Positions 35,601 through 46,991 of a stretch of DNA of 64,000 nt are shown in pieces (position 1 is the stretch's first letter; the number at the start of each line of letters is the position of its first letter). The position numbers and the translations under genes were made by a program. The notes under the pieces were generated by a model, which did not search any database, was not told the origin of the DNA, and saw only the letters and a list, made by a program, of their open reading frames with translations. Origin of the DNA: Cryptomeria japonica (Eukaryota > Streptophyta > Pinopsida > Cupressales > Cupressaceae); the NCBI RefSeq assembly GCF_030272615.1, contig NC_081415.1, positions 510,217,873 to 510,281,872 of the forward strand, read 5' to 3'.

Positions 35601-36878
35601 GTTGCTAGACTTGAAGGAGTTAGAACATTGTTGGCATATGTTGCTTACAAAAACTTCAAGGTATATCAAATGGATGTCAAATCTGCATTTCTGAATGGAA
35701 TATTAGAAGAAGTTTTCATTGAACAACCTAAAGGATTTGTTGAAGATAATAATAAAGATAAGGTATGTAAATTGAACAAAGCTTTATATGGTCTGAAACA
35801 AGCACCTAGAGCATGGTATGAAAGACTACACTCTTATTTGATTAAGATTGGTTTTATAAGGACAAGTGAGAACAACAACATGTACATGAAGAATGATGAA
35901 AATGGAATACTAATCTCAACCATATTTGTTGATGATATTATATTTTGTGGAAATGACTCTTTATGCAAGAACTTTGGTAATGAAATGAGCAAAGAATTTG
36001 AGATGTCATTAATCGGTGAGATAAAGTATTTTATAGGCTTACAGATACTGCAAATGAAAAATGAAATTTTCATTACTCAATCCAAATACATAAAGGAAAT
36101 CTTGAAGAAATTTGGAATGGAGGATTCAAAGCCAGTAAGTACTCCCATGACTACAAACTGCAAACTATCAAAGAATGATGAATCTGCATCTGTTGATGAG
36201 ACACTCTACCGATCCATGATTGGAAAACTACAATATGTTGTTCACAGCAGGCTTGATATAGCGCATGCAGTAGGTATTGTTGCAAGATTCTCTGTAAATC
36301 CTAAGGAAATACACATGACAACAATCAAAAAATTTTTCAGATACTTGAAAGGTACTGAAGATTATGGCTTAGCATATCAGAAAGGAAATGATTTTGATTT
36401 GAAAGTCTATACTGATGCTGATTGGGTAGGCAACATTGATGACATGAAAAACACAAGTGGAGGAGCTTTCTTCTTAGGAGAAAGACTAGTGAGTTGGCTT
36501 AGCAAGAAACAAGGATGTGTTTCTTAGTCAACAGCCGAAGCTGAATATGTTGCTGCAGCATTGAATTGTACCAACATTGCATGGATCAAACAATTGTTGG
36601 ATGGTATAAATGAGAAAGTTACCGAGCCAGTAATTATATTATGTGACAATACTAGTGCCATTAATATTTCAAAGAACCCTGTTATGCACTCTAAGACAAA
36701 GCACATATCTATCAAATATCATTATCTTAGAGAAGAAGCTCATGAAAAGAAAGTGGTGTTGGAATATGTTAACACAATGGAACAAATAGCTGATATCTTC
36801 ACCAAGCCACTACCAAAGGACACTTTTGAATATCTCAGAAGTAAGTTAGGGGTCCTACCCCTATCTCTTGCTCACTGA
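32697..36878 (+). pseudogene. copia-2 gag-pol polyprotein with few defects
   Basis: Single reading frame of about 1390 codons. Gag starts at ATG 32697 (MYKRDAPKLNKSSFSTWQKR) with the usual UBN2-like helices (YGGDEHVQREKVDSLRGQLE). Zinc knuckle CFNCDKIGHMASNYPK at 33550 has Tyr for the last Cys. Protease keeps WIIDSGCSHHMTGD (33828). The integrase finger has WHK...CHV and WPGCQMGK (first Cys now Trp), core [17 protein letters not shown] and [11 protein letters not shown] has FVDDIIF, and RNase H has DADWVG and KTKHISIKYHYLREE. Defects: TGA 33189-33191, TAG 33744-33746, one extra A near 34223 and a compensating loss near 34360, and TAG 36525-36527 before STAEAEY. Three stops and a short out-of-frame patch are all that block it. 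Confidence 0.96.
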
Positions 36879-37285
36879 CCAAGTTTGGTGAAAGCATCAC
36901 TTCGGTGAATCTATTGCATATCTTTTAGGAGTTGATGCTGGAGTGATACACTTTAAGAATGCTTTTCTGAAAGTGTACTGGAACAATATTGGGATAATAC
37001 AGAAAATGATACAGGGAACAGGAATTGTAATCAAATGCTCTGACTGAGACTCAGTTGATACACATCAGCAGGAAATAACTTCTTACAGAAACAACTTATG
37101 TTTTAGTTCTTTTCTTTTTGGCATTGTTGTCAAAGGAGGAGAAGACTACCAGGAGGAGAAGACCTGAGAAGATTGAGAGAAAACCAGAAGAGAAGTCTGA
37201 TGTATGGGGGAGAGCATTTCAGCATTTCAGAATCACAACAATCCGAATTCTTAACGATCAAATCAATTGGTTTTTCCATCAATGC
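36879..37285 (+). other. copia-2 3' untranslated region
   Basis: About 400 bp between the end of RNase H and the purine tract. Nothing coding beyond short frames. Contains a GGAGGAGAAGAC duplication near 37133-37163. Confidence 0.7.
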
Positions 37286-37298
37286 CAAAGGGGGAGAT
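37286..37298 (+). other. copia-2 polypurine tract
   Basis: CAAAGGGGGAGAT directly before the 3' LTR. The GGGGGAGATTGTTGG junction is standard for plant copia elements. Confidence 0.93.
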
Positions 37299-38788
37299 TG
37301 TTGGCAATATAACAAGGATATTGAGAAGGTTGTTGATGATTATGGACATAACTGATTAAAGATGTTTTACTGTCTTGATATTATTATTTTGTCATTGATG
37401 TCAAGAAATTGATTTTCTAATTCAGTATGATGTTGCCATATCTTAAGAAATATGATATGAAGATTATAAAAAAGTCGGTAAAGACACAGGAAAGAATATG
37501 ATGAATAAAGGGATAAGTTATTCAATGGGCAACTCTACCGAGTCAGACAATGATGAGATCTTGATGTTTTAGATTGTTTTAACATCATACATATGTTGTA
37601 AAATGGAAAGGTTAATACTACACTATGTTATCAGGCAAAGAACCTAGTCGGTAAACCCTAAGGAACCTAGTCGGTAAACCCTAAGGTTATCGCAGTCGGT
37701 TAATGAAGACAGAATGTCTACCGAGTAAAGTTTAGTATTCACTGAGTTGTAACCAAGCTATAACATAATGCATTAAATGGTTACATGTGATATTTAATGA
37801 AAGAAGCTGATGAGATGGAGCGGATCAATGATTGGCAAGCCGTGGAAGAAGTTTGTTAACAAATCTAAGGCAATGGAAAGTCGGCAAGAAGATCTACAGC
37901 TCAGATTGAACCACATTACCCTAACACAAGTTCCAAGATGATTGTGCAAGTTCCGAGGCAGGGTAAAACGTTTTTCAGATCGTAAGATACAATGAACCTG
38001 GACAAGATTGAAGATCTGATGGCTATGATTGATCATGGGAAATGTGATCAAGGAGATTAAACGGTTAGATGATTGTCTATAAATAGGAAATTGTTGATAA
38101 ACAATGGATGCGAGCAAGTGTATGCACAAGGATGCTACATAGTGATCACCGAGCACAGAAGCTTGAAAACCTGTTGGAATAACAGAGTATTGATGCCCAA
38201 CAAATAGACCAGAATAGTTCTATGTCTAGATTGTGTTGAACAAATAAGAATCTGCTTTAGCATTTTAGATGTAAAGTTGCAGACAGATTGTATTACTGTT
38301 AGCTTGTGAAAGTAACAGGAAATCTCTTAACCGAGTGGACTTAACAGTCTTATAAGTAAATCCTCTAACAAGGTGACATTCTAAATGAGTGTTTGAAATC
38401 CTTTGATAAGGTCACTTCTAACAAAGTGAAGATCCTAACAGATCTGAGGGAAATCCCTTAACCGGGTCACATCTAGCAATGTGTTTTGTAATCTTTAACA
38501 GGATTGGCTTTTAACCGAGCATACTCTAGAAGAGTATATTTCTTAGTGGGTCCGAAATCCCACAGTGGTTCTCCCTATTTGGGTTTCCATGTTAAATATG
38601 GTGTTATGAGGTTTATATTGTTCATATGCTTTTGAGTTTGCATGTTTGACAGTTTTTATTCTATGACTGATATATGTTACCGAGGTTGAATCTGATGTTT
38701 TCATTAATGATTAAGTTTGTATGATTCACCCCCCCTCTCATCTTGTTGGCTATTAGATCTGCACTTATATTAAGTATCAGAACTATCA
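37299..38788 (+). repeat. copia-2 3' LTR
   Basis: 1490 bp. It is 22 bp longer than the 5' LTR because GAACCTAGTCGGTAAACCCT is tandemly duplicated at about 37638-37683. Confidence 0.97.
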
Positions 38789-39080
38789 CCGTAAACCCCC
38801 GGCCCTATAAAAACTATGAGGGGTGCTGCTTCTTCTCCAAGGAATGAATGCTGCTCAAATTTGATCCCGAATCATTCAAGAGATCGAGGGCGGCTATAGA
38901 GTTGGCACTCCCCCTCTAGATATATAGGCCTCCCCTCCCCTCAATGATATATGGTATTATCCACATATAGTTCGAGGTTGTCGAGGCCCCGACTACCTAT
39001 ATGGCTTGACGGTTAAGTCCTTCACCCACTCTTTGTCCTACCTGACTTGTCTTAGAACCCTCAGTCCAATGTGGCCAAAC
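38789..39080. other. GC-richer segment, possible organelle-derived DNA (right part)
   Basis: Continues the segment at 31010-31164 once copia-2 is removed. Features such as CCCCGACTACCTATATGG and runs of CCTCCCCTCCCCTC differ from the AT-rich nuclear background. It ends where the first-exon repeat begins at 39081. Confidence 0.3.
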
Positions 39081-39364
39081 TCTAAGACAGAGTAAGAAAC
39101 TGAGAATGTATATTATCAGTGTGGTTAATTGATTCGGTCTCGGCATCTGCTTATTATGGCGGAGGAGGAAACGGATGGAAGGCAACCTCTGCAACCTTGT
39201 ACGAAGACTCTGATGCTCTCGACATCATGGGTTAAAAAACATAAATTCCTTTGGTTTTTTTAATCATATTTAGTGACGGTCTTTCCTAGAGACAACAGTT
39301 TCATTGAGGCATTCTGTCAAACAGTTTACATGCCCTGTCAATGCTTCCACATTCTGCAGACGTG
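39081..39364 (+). repeat. Direct repeat containing putative PEPCK first exon, right copy
   Basis: Partner of 28343-28626. ATG at 39156-39158 opens MAEEETDGRQPLQPCTKTL, with CAA where the left copy has TAA. The donor-like site is GGTTAAAA here. No PEPCK exon 2 was found downstream in the window, so it is a partial duplicate. Confidence 0.85.
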
Positions 39365-40040
39365 CCTAATGGGGAGGCACATAGGGTGTAGAAATTGTTC
39401 CATTCAAGTTACAAGGTCACTATTATATAGAGAGGTCTATATTGGTAAATCACCATTGTACCAGGAGTTGCTCATATTTGTTTTCACGGTATGCTATGGT
39501 TCAATTTTCCTTAGTACTCGGTTTTGTCTTTCATGCATTTTATCTTTGGGCCCATGATTTGGGCGTCTTATTAACTATTTTCTCAGTTCAACATGTTTCT
39601 GTTGGAGAAAACTTTGGTTCGTCTTCTCTTATTTCTTTGAAGAGGGAGGGATTTAATATCCGAACGTGTTATGATTATTTGGGGGCTACATTTTGCAACT
39701 TTTTAACTCTTTTTTCGTAGTTTATCTGATCATCTTAGGGTTTAGTTTAGGCTCATATTTATGTTGCTTTTACCACTTGTGAGTCAAATGCATTTTAGTT
39801 TGAACTGCTGGATATTTTCATTTTTGCATAGATTGGGAATGGATTTTTTCAATGGCATTTCTATATTCCCATAATCGATGCAATCTTGATTGGGAAAGCA
39901 ATAGCAGATTCAATGTATTAGTTATGTTCAAATTTATTTTTGGCTCTATGCAGGAAGCAGTACCTCCATAGGGCATTTGAACCATCATACACAACATTTA
40001 AAAACAGTAGGAAAAAGAAAAAAAACTAACACAACAAATT
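39365..40040. other. Non-coding sequence after the first-exon repeat
   Basis: No gene supported. The short plus-strand ORFs here (39273-39557 and 39442-39720) overlap each other in different frames and lack motifs. Confidence 0.35.
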
Positions 40041-40640
40041 ATATGTATCCTTTATGCTTTGAGGAATTCCGTCAAACTGTCCATGCGCGTTGTGTATGCC
40101 TCTATATTTTGCATAAATTTTTACCAGGGCATTTACATCTTTAACATCTAGCTATAATACCCCTCCCTTTATCTTTGATAGATGCTAATATCCTGTTCCA
40201 AAGCTCCCATTTTGCCACAACCAAGCAGAACGATGTATTTTGTGCATATCCTACAGTCATGGCGTTCCAGGAGACTGAATTTGATTGAGGCTTTATGTCA
40301 ATTAATTCACTGCCTTGTCTATGCTTCTACATTTTGCGCACATCTATATATCAGAGCATTCCAACCATGGTATATTACAAAACTCCTTTCATTACGGTTT
40401 GATGGATGTCCATACCCTATTCTAAAGCACCCGTTTTAGCACAGACAAAAGAGGATTCTGACAAAGGCTATGGAATCTGGATAACACCTGTCAGTTGCAT
40501 AGTTCACGTGCTTTGTCTATGCTTCCACATTTTGCATTCATGTCTACAAAAGAAGTTGCAACTAATAATCCCCCTTCATGTTCCTGAAGCGCCCATTTTG
40601 GCAGAGGCAGGTTGCCAAGGTTTTTAAAAATAGAATAAAC
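40041..40640 (+). repeat. Degenerate tandem repeats, unit about 190-230 bp
   Basis: Three diverged units recognised by CTNTGTCTATGCTTC.ACATTTTGC (around 40100, 40318 and 40515), each followed by CATNTTT..CCT.TTCAAAGC.CCC.TTTTGGCA (around 40195, 40425 and 40590). The first part also matches the end of the first-exon repeat (TGCTTCCACATTCTGC at 28605 and 39345). Confidence 0.65.
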
Positions 40641-41757
40641 GTTGCAAGAAGTGGGAAAACCGAGGTATAAAATGAAATTTGTGAAATCTTTTTATTGTGG
40701 TATAAATCTGAATCTTTTTTACTGTGGTGATCTAATGTGTGAAAGTATTTTATTGTGATTTAAAATTTTGAATCATTCATTTTGAAACTTTGATAAGCAT
40801 TTACAGTCATAAATTAATTGAAAGCTGAGGGTGATTTAATTGAATGCTTGTATACAATCTGTGTCGTTTGAACTTGTTTGTATATACATTAATAAGTAAG
40901 GCCTTGAAATAGAAAACTTTACAATTGAGATCTAAGCATACACATACATTCTAAGTGACAACAAAAATGCTTTTTATGTGTTGTTAATGGTAAGTAACAT
41001 GTTTCTTCAGGTCTCTTCTAATAAAGCATCAAAATTACCTCTTACAAAGGACTTTCATTTGGAAGATATTCTCTTTCTTTAAAATCACAAAATAAATTTA
41101 GGTTTCTTTGTTTCAAGAAATTTGTTAGCTTACATTTTGGTTAAATTCTGTTTTGAATCAAGAACACGACTCACAGAGCGCCAAAAATTTGCAATGGTGT
41201 TGTGGCTATGTCTATAAGTTCAAAAGATGATTTTACTATTGAAGTGCTAAGATCCACATTTATAGAGTCCCTTCTATGTGAGTATTGATATTAAAAAAAG
41301 GAAATTGCCCATACTACAGGTGCAGCTCTTATCAAACAACAAATTTTGTGTATATGTATTGAGTAGATATTGCATATGCTGATATTTGCCATCTCCCCCA
41401 TTGATTCTGATAGTTGCATTTATAAAATAAAAATATTTTTGATCTTCCTACTGTTGCACCACACCAAACAACTACAGTTCCGACCATTGCTCGGCAGGAA
41501 CTTCGCTGCTTGCAGCTCTTGTTTTATTAGGGAACTATGGTTCTATATAATATACCTTCTAATGTGAAGGAACTTAAGTGTATGTACATATATCTAATGT
41601 AATTTTCATTGTCTACTCAAATAATTTTACTATTTTTATTTAAATATTAATATAAAGAAAACATGCTATGATGATTATAATAAATCTATAGTGAAAGATC
41701 CATATTTTAAAAATATTAATGTAGTTAGAAAAATTATAATTATAATATTATAGAGTG
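40641..41757. other. AT-rich non-coding interval
   Basis: Nothing recognised. Confidence 0.35.
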
Positions 41758-41844
41758 TATATGTACACACACATATGTATATGTATATCTATATGTATGT
41801 ATACACATACACATACACACACACATACACACAGACAGAGACAC

Positions 41845-41929
<85 letters not shown>

Positions 41930-41994
41930 TACGCATATGCATACGCATACACATACACATACACATAAACATACACATACACATACACATACAC

Positions 41995-42077
<83 letters not shown>

Positions 42078-42106
42078 TACATACATACATACATACATAT
42101 ACATAC
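41758..42106. repeat. Compound microsatellite, mainly ACACAT hexamer
   Basis: About 350 bp of (ACACAT)n interrupted by ACACAC, ACATAT and ACGCAT variants and ending in (CATA)n. It creates long open frames on both strands that encode only His/Thr/Tyr or Cys/Val/Met repeats and are not genes. Confidence 0.97.
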
Positions 42107-44748
42107 ACCAATACCGAGTAGCACAAGAAAATGCAAGCTGAAATATGTTGCTAAAAATAATTGCAGTGCATTGGAAATATATGAATTTTTTGTTTAGCAT
42201 ATTCTATTATTTTTCAAGGAACATAAAAAGTAAAATTTATTGAGCTTCCTTTTTGAGTTTTGGTATAAGGATAGGGTGTAAAATATCAATAGATTTATGA
42301 TTTATTTATCTTTGTAATGATAAAAATAGGAATATTTTATTTCCCCATTGAAAAACAAACTCCTAATAACATACACATGTAATGTATTTGTTAAGATGTT
42401 CACTACAAAAGAAAAGAAGAGGGCCAGAAAAGAAAGAGAAAGAATAATTCTTTTTAAAAGGGAATAAAATGCTCTTTTAAATACACTTATCTATATTATT
42501 ATATGGTTGAAAAAAGACATTTAGTCAAGTCTATGTAGTGATCCCCAATAAAAATGATTTTTTGGCTTTCCCTTATACCGCTATTTGTTAGAAAAATTAT
42601 AAACACTTTTTTGTACACAAAAAATTACATCCACTTAATCTTATCTATTTTTGAAAAAAATTAATAGTTTAGAAACTGGATTTAGAATACTGCAATTCTT
42701 ATTGTTTTTGAATCTTCAAATTTTAAGTGCATGAATCTCAAATTACTCTTCCAAATTTAGGTTTAGCTTATTTCAAAGAAAAAGTGGTCATTTTGACCCC
42801 CTTTTTGCATACCATTTTCATGCACTGATATTGATGATGATACATTGGATACTACTTGGTGTTATCAATGATAAGTGAATACGTATAATAGCACACAACA
42901 TGTGATTATTAGATTTAATTCATCGAATCTTTACATGGACATCACATGCATTCTATTATTGAAATATGATCCAACTTGGTCTATAGAAGCTCCTAATGTC
43001 CATAATATGTGTGCTACTAGTGAAAGTTTCCTAAACCTTGAGTTACAAGGGTAGCTCTTGGCATGGACATCACTTGTATACATGGGTAGTGGTGAAGATT
43101 AATGAATAAAATCTTATTCTCAACTTGGCTACAGTAGGTGGAGTTATATTATATCCATATAAATATGATTGAGATGTCATATAATTATACTCTCCTAGGA
43201 CTAGTGGTTGCATATAAATCAAGCTCACAAACAAGTAACTTATTATCTAGAATATGAAGGGACATACCTAAAGAAATACTCAACAGTACTAGTAATGTAT
43301 TATTTCTACCAAATGCCTATAATAAACTCCTGAAATGTGTAGATCATAGCATCCTTTGTGTACATTTTATTTGAGAATACTTGTCTAAACAAAATAAAAA
43401 TGGGTAGGTACTAACATATATCACTTGCGTGCTAATACTGAAAAAAAAAAAATCTTAATGAATTCAAATACTTATTTAGATGTAGTGTGCTCCTTAATTT
43501 TACAATGTCAGTGCAATGACAAGCATTTATTTAAATGCTTCATATAATTTGCAATATTAATTATATCCTAAGGATATGTATGATATAATATTCTAAGGAT
43601 ATGTATGATATCCTAAGGATATGTATGATATAATATTCGTTAAGAGAATAATTGTCCTCTTTCTACCCCCCCACACTTCTCTCTCAATATTGATTGTGAT
43701 ACTAAGAAGTCAACTTCTATATCTATCTTAATTCTAGCTTTTAGAAGGTACATCATAATGCACATAAAGTATTTTATTACATATTTTGTAATTTAGATTG
43801 GTTGTTCTGGTTATGATACGAGATAGAGTGATCTATAAGCCCACGTGCATGATCTTTTAGCACACAAACAATGAATAATGTCCATAGGAAATGACTTCTA
43901 ATTGATCACATATGTATAAAGACAATACATTATAAATTAAATAAAGTTATACATTATAAATTAAATAAAATTAATTATCATTACCTTCATTTACTTACTC
44001 ACAATTAATGTAACTCATACAATCATTTCATGTACTGCATAGACTATGCATTTACATGATCTTTCATTGATGTAATATTATAAATAAGATATCTATTCTT
44101 ATAGCTATGGGGAAGGATTGGAATTCTTGGCCTAACAAGGTCATACAAGGAAGAAACTAAAGATATCCCATTCATTTTTTTTAACAAACAATAAGACTAT
44201 AGAAGTTGACATGTGTAATCCTAAACTTATACTTGTCCATTTATTGAGGGAGGTAAGATCCATCAATCTAGTCACAAATCAAGTCCTCTAATCCCCAATG
44301 AAGGTAAGAAACACCAACTGACCATGTGGTACTCTCAGGTCCACACCATTGTGCCCGTAGATATAGTCACATGACCCAAATAGTCATACAACTATACAAG
44401 GGAGAGAAATGGGTTTACACAAGAGCCAAACGTGAAGAAAATACTCAACCTGAACATATCAACCCAACAAGAGTCATAAAGGACAACAAGATGCAAATAC
44501 CAATAATGCATCACTCACATAAAATGGTAACAATCAAGTAAGAGAGAGGGTGCCTGAGCACAAATAAATAAAATACCAAAAGGATGAGGAAGCATCCTCA
44601 ATCAACAACAATAAGGATAAGGAGGCACCCACAAGAGCAACACCAAATTTTCTAGATGACATATATCACAATGAGATAACCAACAGATCAAGCGAAAATA
44701 AATCCATATGGTCATACTCAACTATTAGGACCTAGATACTATAGTTCT
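42107..44748. other. AT-rich non-coding interval left of the large LTR element
   Basis: No gene supported. Contains a short tandem repeat of CTAAGGATATGTATGATAT at 43568, 43593 and 43613. Confidence 0.4.
43567..43638 (+). repeat. Short tandem repeat, three copies
   Basis: CTAAGGATATGTATGATAT three times with spacings of 25 and 20 bp. Confidence 0.9.
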
Positions 44749-46951
44749 TGTAATGCCCCGCCAGGAAACCCCAAAGGGATTAAGCTAAAACATAAGAATA
44801 GAGTGCAATTTAAAAAAAATAAAAATTTAAACATAACACAATGATACAATGAGATATCATAATTTCATAACGTACTTTAATTTCATCTTAAACTAATGAA
44901 TACTTTCCATGCATACTTAATTGCATTATCAATAACTGAATACATTTCATTATTCAAATCTACATTCTTTCATGATCCAAATTACTACATTTAATCAGAT
45001 GACTACATACATGCATTTAAGATTAATTTCATCTAATCCACATAGTTCATTTAAACCATAATGCCATCCATACATGCAGAATTAAAAAGGAAACAAAAGA
45101 ACATAAAACACCACATAACACCGAAATGATATCGGAGTTCACCCCTAGTGGGCTACATCTCCGGATCTGATCAACTGCAAGACCCCTCTAGTAATTACAA
45201 ATGGTGAAGAATACATAAGGTCACATCATTTACGATCCTGCCATCAAGGTGTACATAAACCAATAATACATATGACCACATCGGTCCAATAGATACATGA
45301 ATGATCCTTAAATAGGAGAAGGATCCACCTGAACATAATAAGAAGCAAATACAAAGATCAACTGAAGCATCCGCGAAACTAAGTCTTCGCAACCCATCAT
45401 AAGCAACCCATGGTCTAACATGTATATCGGGTTCTCACAAGGCATAAACAACAGGACAACTCCACAACAATGCTCCTATCAAAGACAACAAAACAACACA
45501 CTAGCGAACATAAGGGACAAGTGTCATCACATAACCTGGTATGGTTACCATGGTAGGTCTTCGTAGTTTCCGGCCCCATCCATTGGGTTATCCTGACAAC
45601 CCATTCTGAACCATCGGCCCATCCAAGCCTCATGTGGACCCGCACATCCTTTCGTGAAGACAAGGTTGTTGGTTTTCCATTTTAGGCCTTCTCAATACAT
45701 GCCGAGTCTATACTATCCCTCATCCATGCATGGGGCACAGTTATCTTACTTAGGGTTTTCAATAACTAAACTCTCTAATATGCTATTAGGTTATCACTTA
45801 TTTAGATACACTTTCGATGGGTTACCCAACAACCACTTTGGGCACGACCCCCAATCGAAAGCCACTTTCCTAAATGATACTAGACTATACTCAAACGAAC
45901 CCCTAAACCAAGGAATACACAAGGTCAAGCAAACAGATTTCAATACGGTAGGAATACCCACTTCGTCAAACAAGACTTCATATGAGTTGCACTGACTAAC
46001 GATACTCTAACTAGAGACCCGACCAACTATGGTCAACTACGAATCAACATTTGACACCCGCATAAAGGACATGACTAGATACAACACCATCACATGAAAA
46101 CAGTCAAAACTCAAGATCAAGGACATAAGCAGTACCCAAATCAATCATACGACAGTGTCCAACAAAACAAAATCAAAGACTTGCCATTTCTTAAGCAAAT
46201 GCGAATACAAAAAATTAAACATGCATAGGCATAGATCGGAAAGACAATCTTCTTCCATATTGTTTAAACATTAAATTCGGTCCAGTTTTCTAATGGATCT
46301 AAGTTCGATGGCAGTTTGTCTACTATGTCTAGGTACAGGTCACTCATGGTTTTCTAACTCACTAAAGTTTGATTGCATCATACAATAATTTAAATACTTC
46401 ATCGTGAGTTTTCCACCATAAACACATTAATATAAATATAATATACGTAGAACACCCAATGATATAAAATTAATTATTCATTAATCACATAAAATATGAT
46501 ATTCATTTTCAAATTAAAACATCATTTTCATTCTATCTCGACATAGTTTACCAAACTTATTTTCAGTTCGAAGCCAAGATATCCTTTCCAAAAAACAAAA
46601 ATATACATTTGAGAAAACTTAAACTTAGATAATCATTTCCTAATGAAATAAAGTTCCCAAGCATATATTAAAACAATATACCAACTAAAGATATCGATTA
46701 GTATATATATCTATATATATATACCTTAATTAATAACTTGAACAGTAATTAATATATATTTGAAAATATACACTAATTAATAATTAGCAATTAATATATA
46801 TAATTAATAATATATGTTAATTTATAAATTATCGCAATTAATATATATTTAATAATATACATTAATTAATAATTAATAATCAATATATAATTAATAAAAT
46901 ATATTAATTAAAAATTAATAATAATAAAACATTTTAAAAATAAAATTTAAA

Positions 46952-46991
<40 letters not shown>

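Larger units (their letters stand above)
31165..38788 (+). mobile_element. Complete Ty1/copia LTR retrotransposon (copia-2), young
   Basis: LTRs 31165-32632 and 37299-38788 begin TGTTGGCAATATAAC and end ACTATCA. Flanked by a perfect 5-bp target duplication CCGTA (31160-31164 and 38789-38793). PBS TGGTATCAGAGC follows the 5' LTR by two bases. The purine tract AAAGGGGGAGA precedes the 3' LTR. The LTRs are nearly identical by eye apart from a 22-bp tandem duplication in the right one, so the insertion is much younger than copia-1. The coding region is one long frame interrupted by a few point defects. Confidence 0.97.

Noticed and set aside
41740-42200. Long open frames on both strands with His/Thr/Tyr or Cys/Val/Met repeats
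   Set aside because: They are translations of the ACACAT microsatellite and carry no coding signal.
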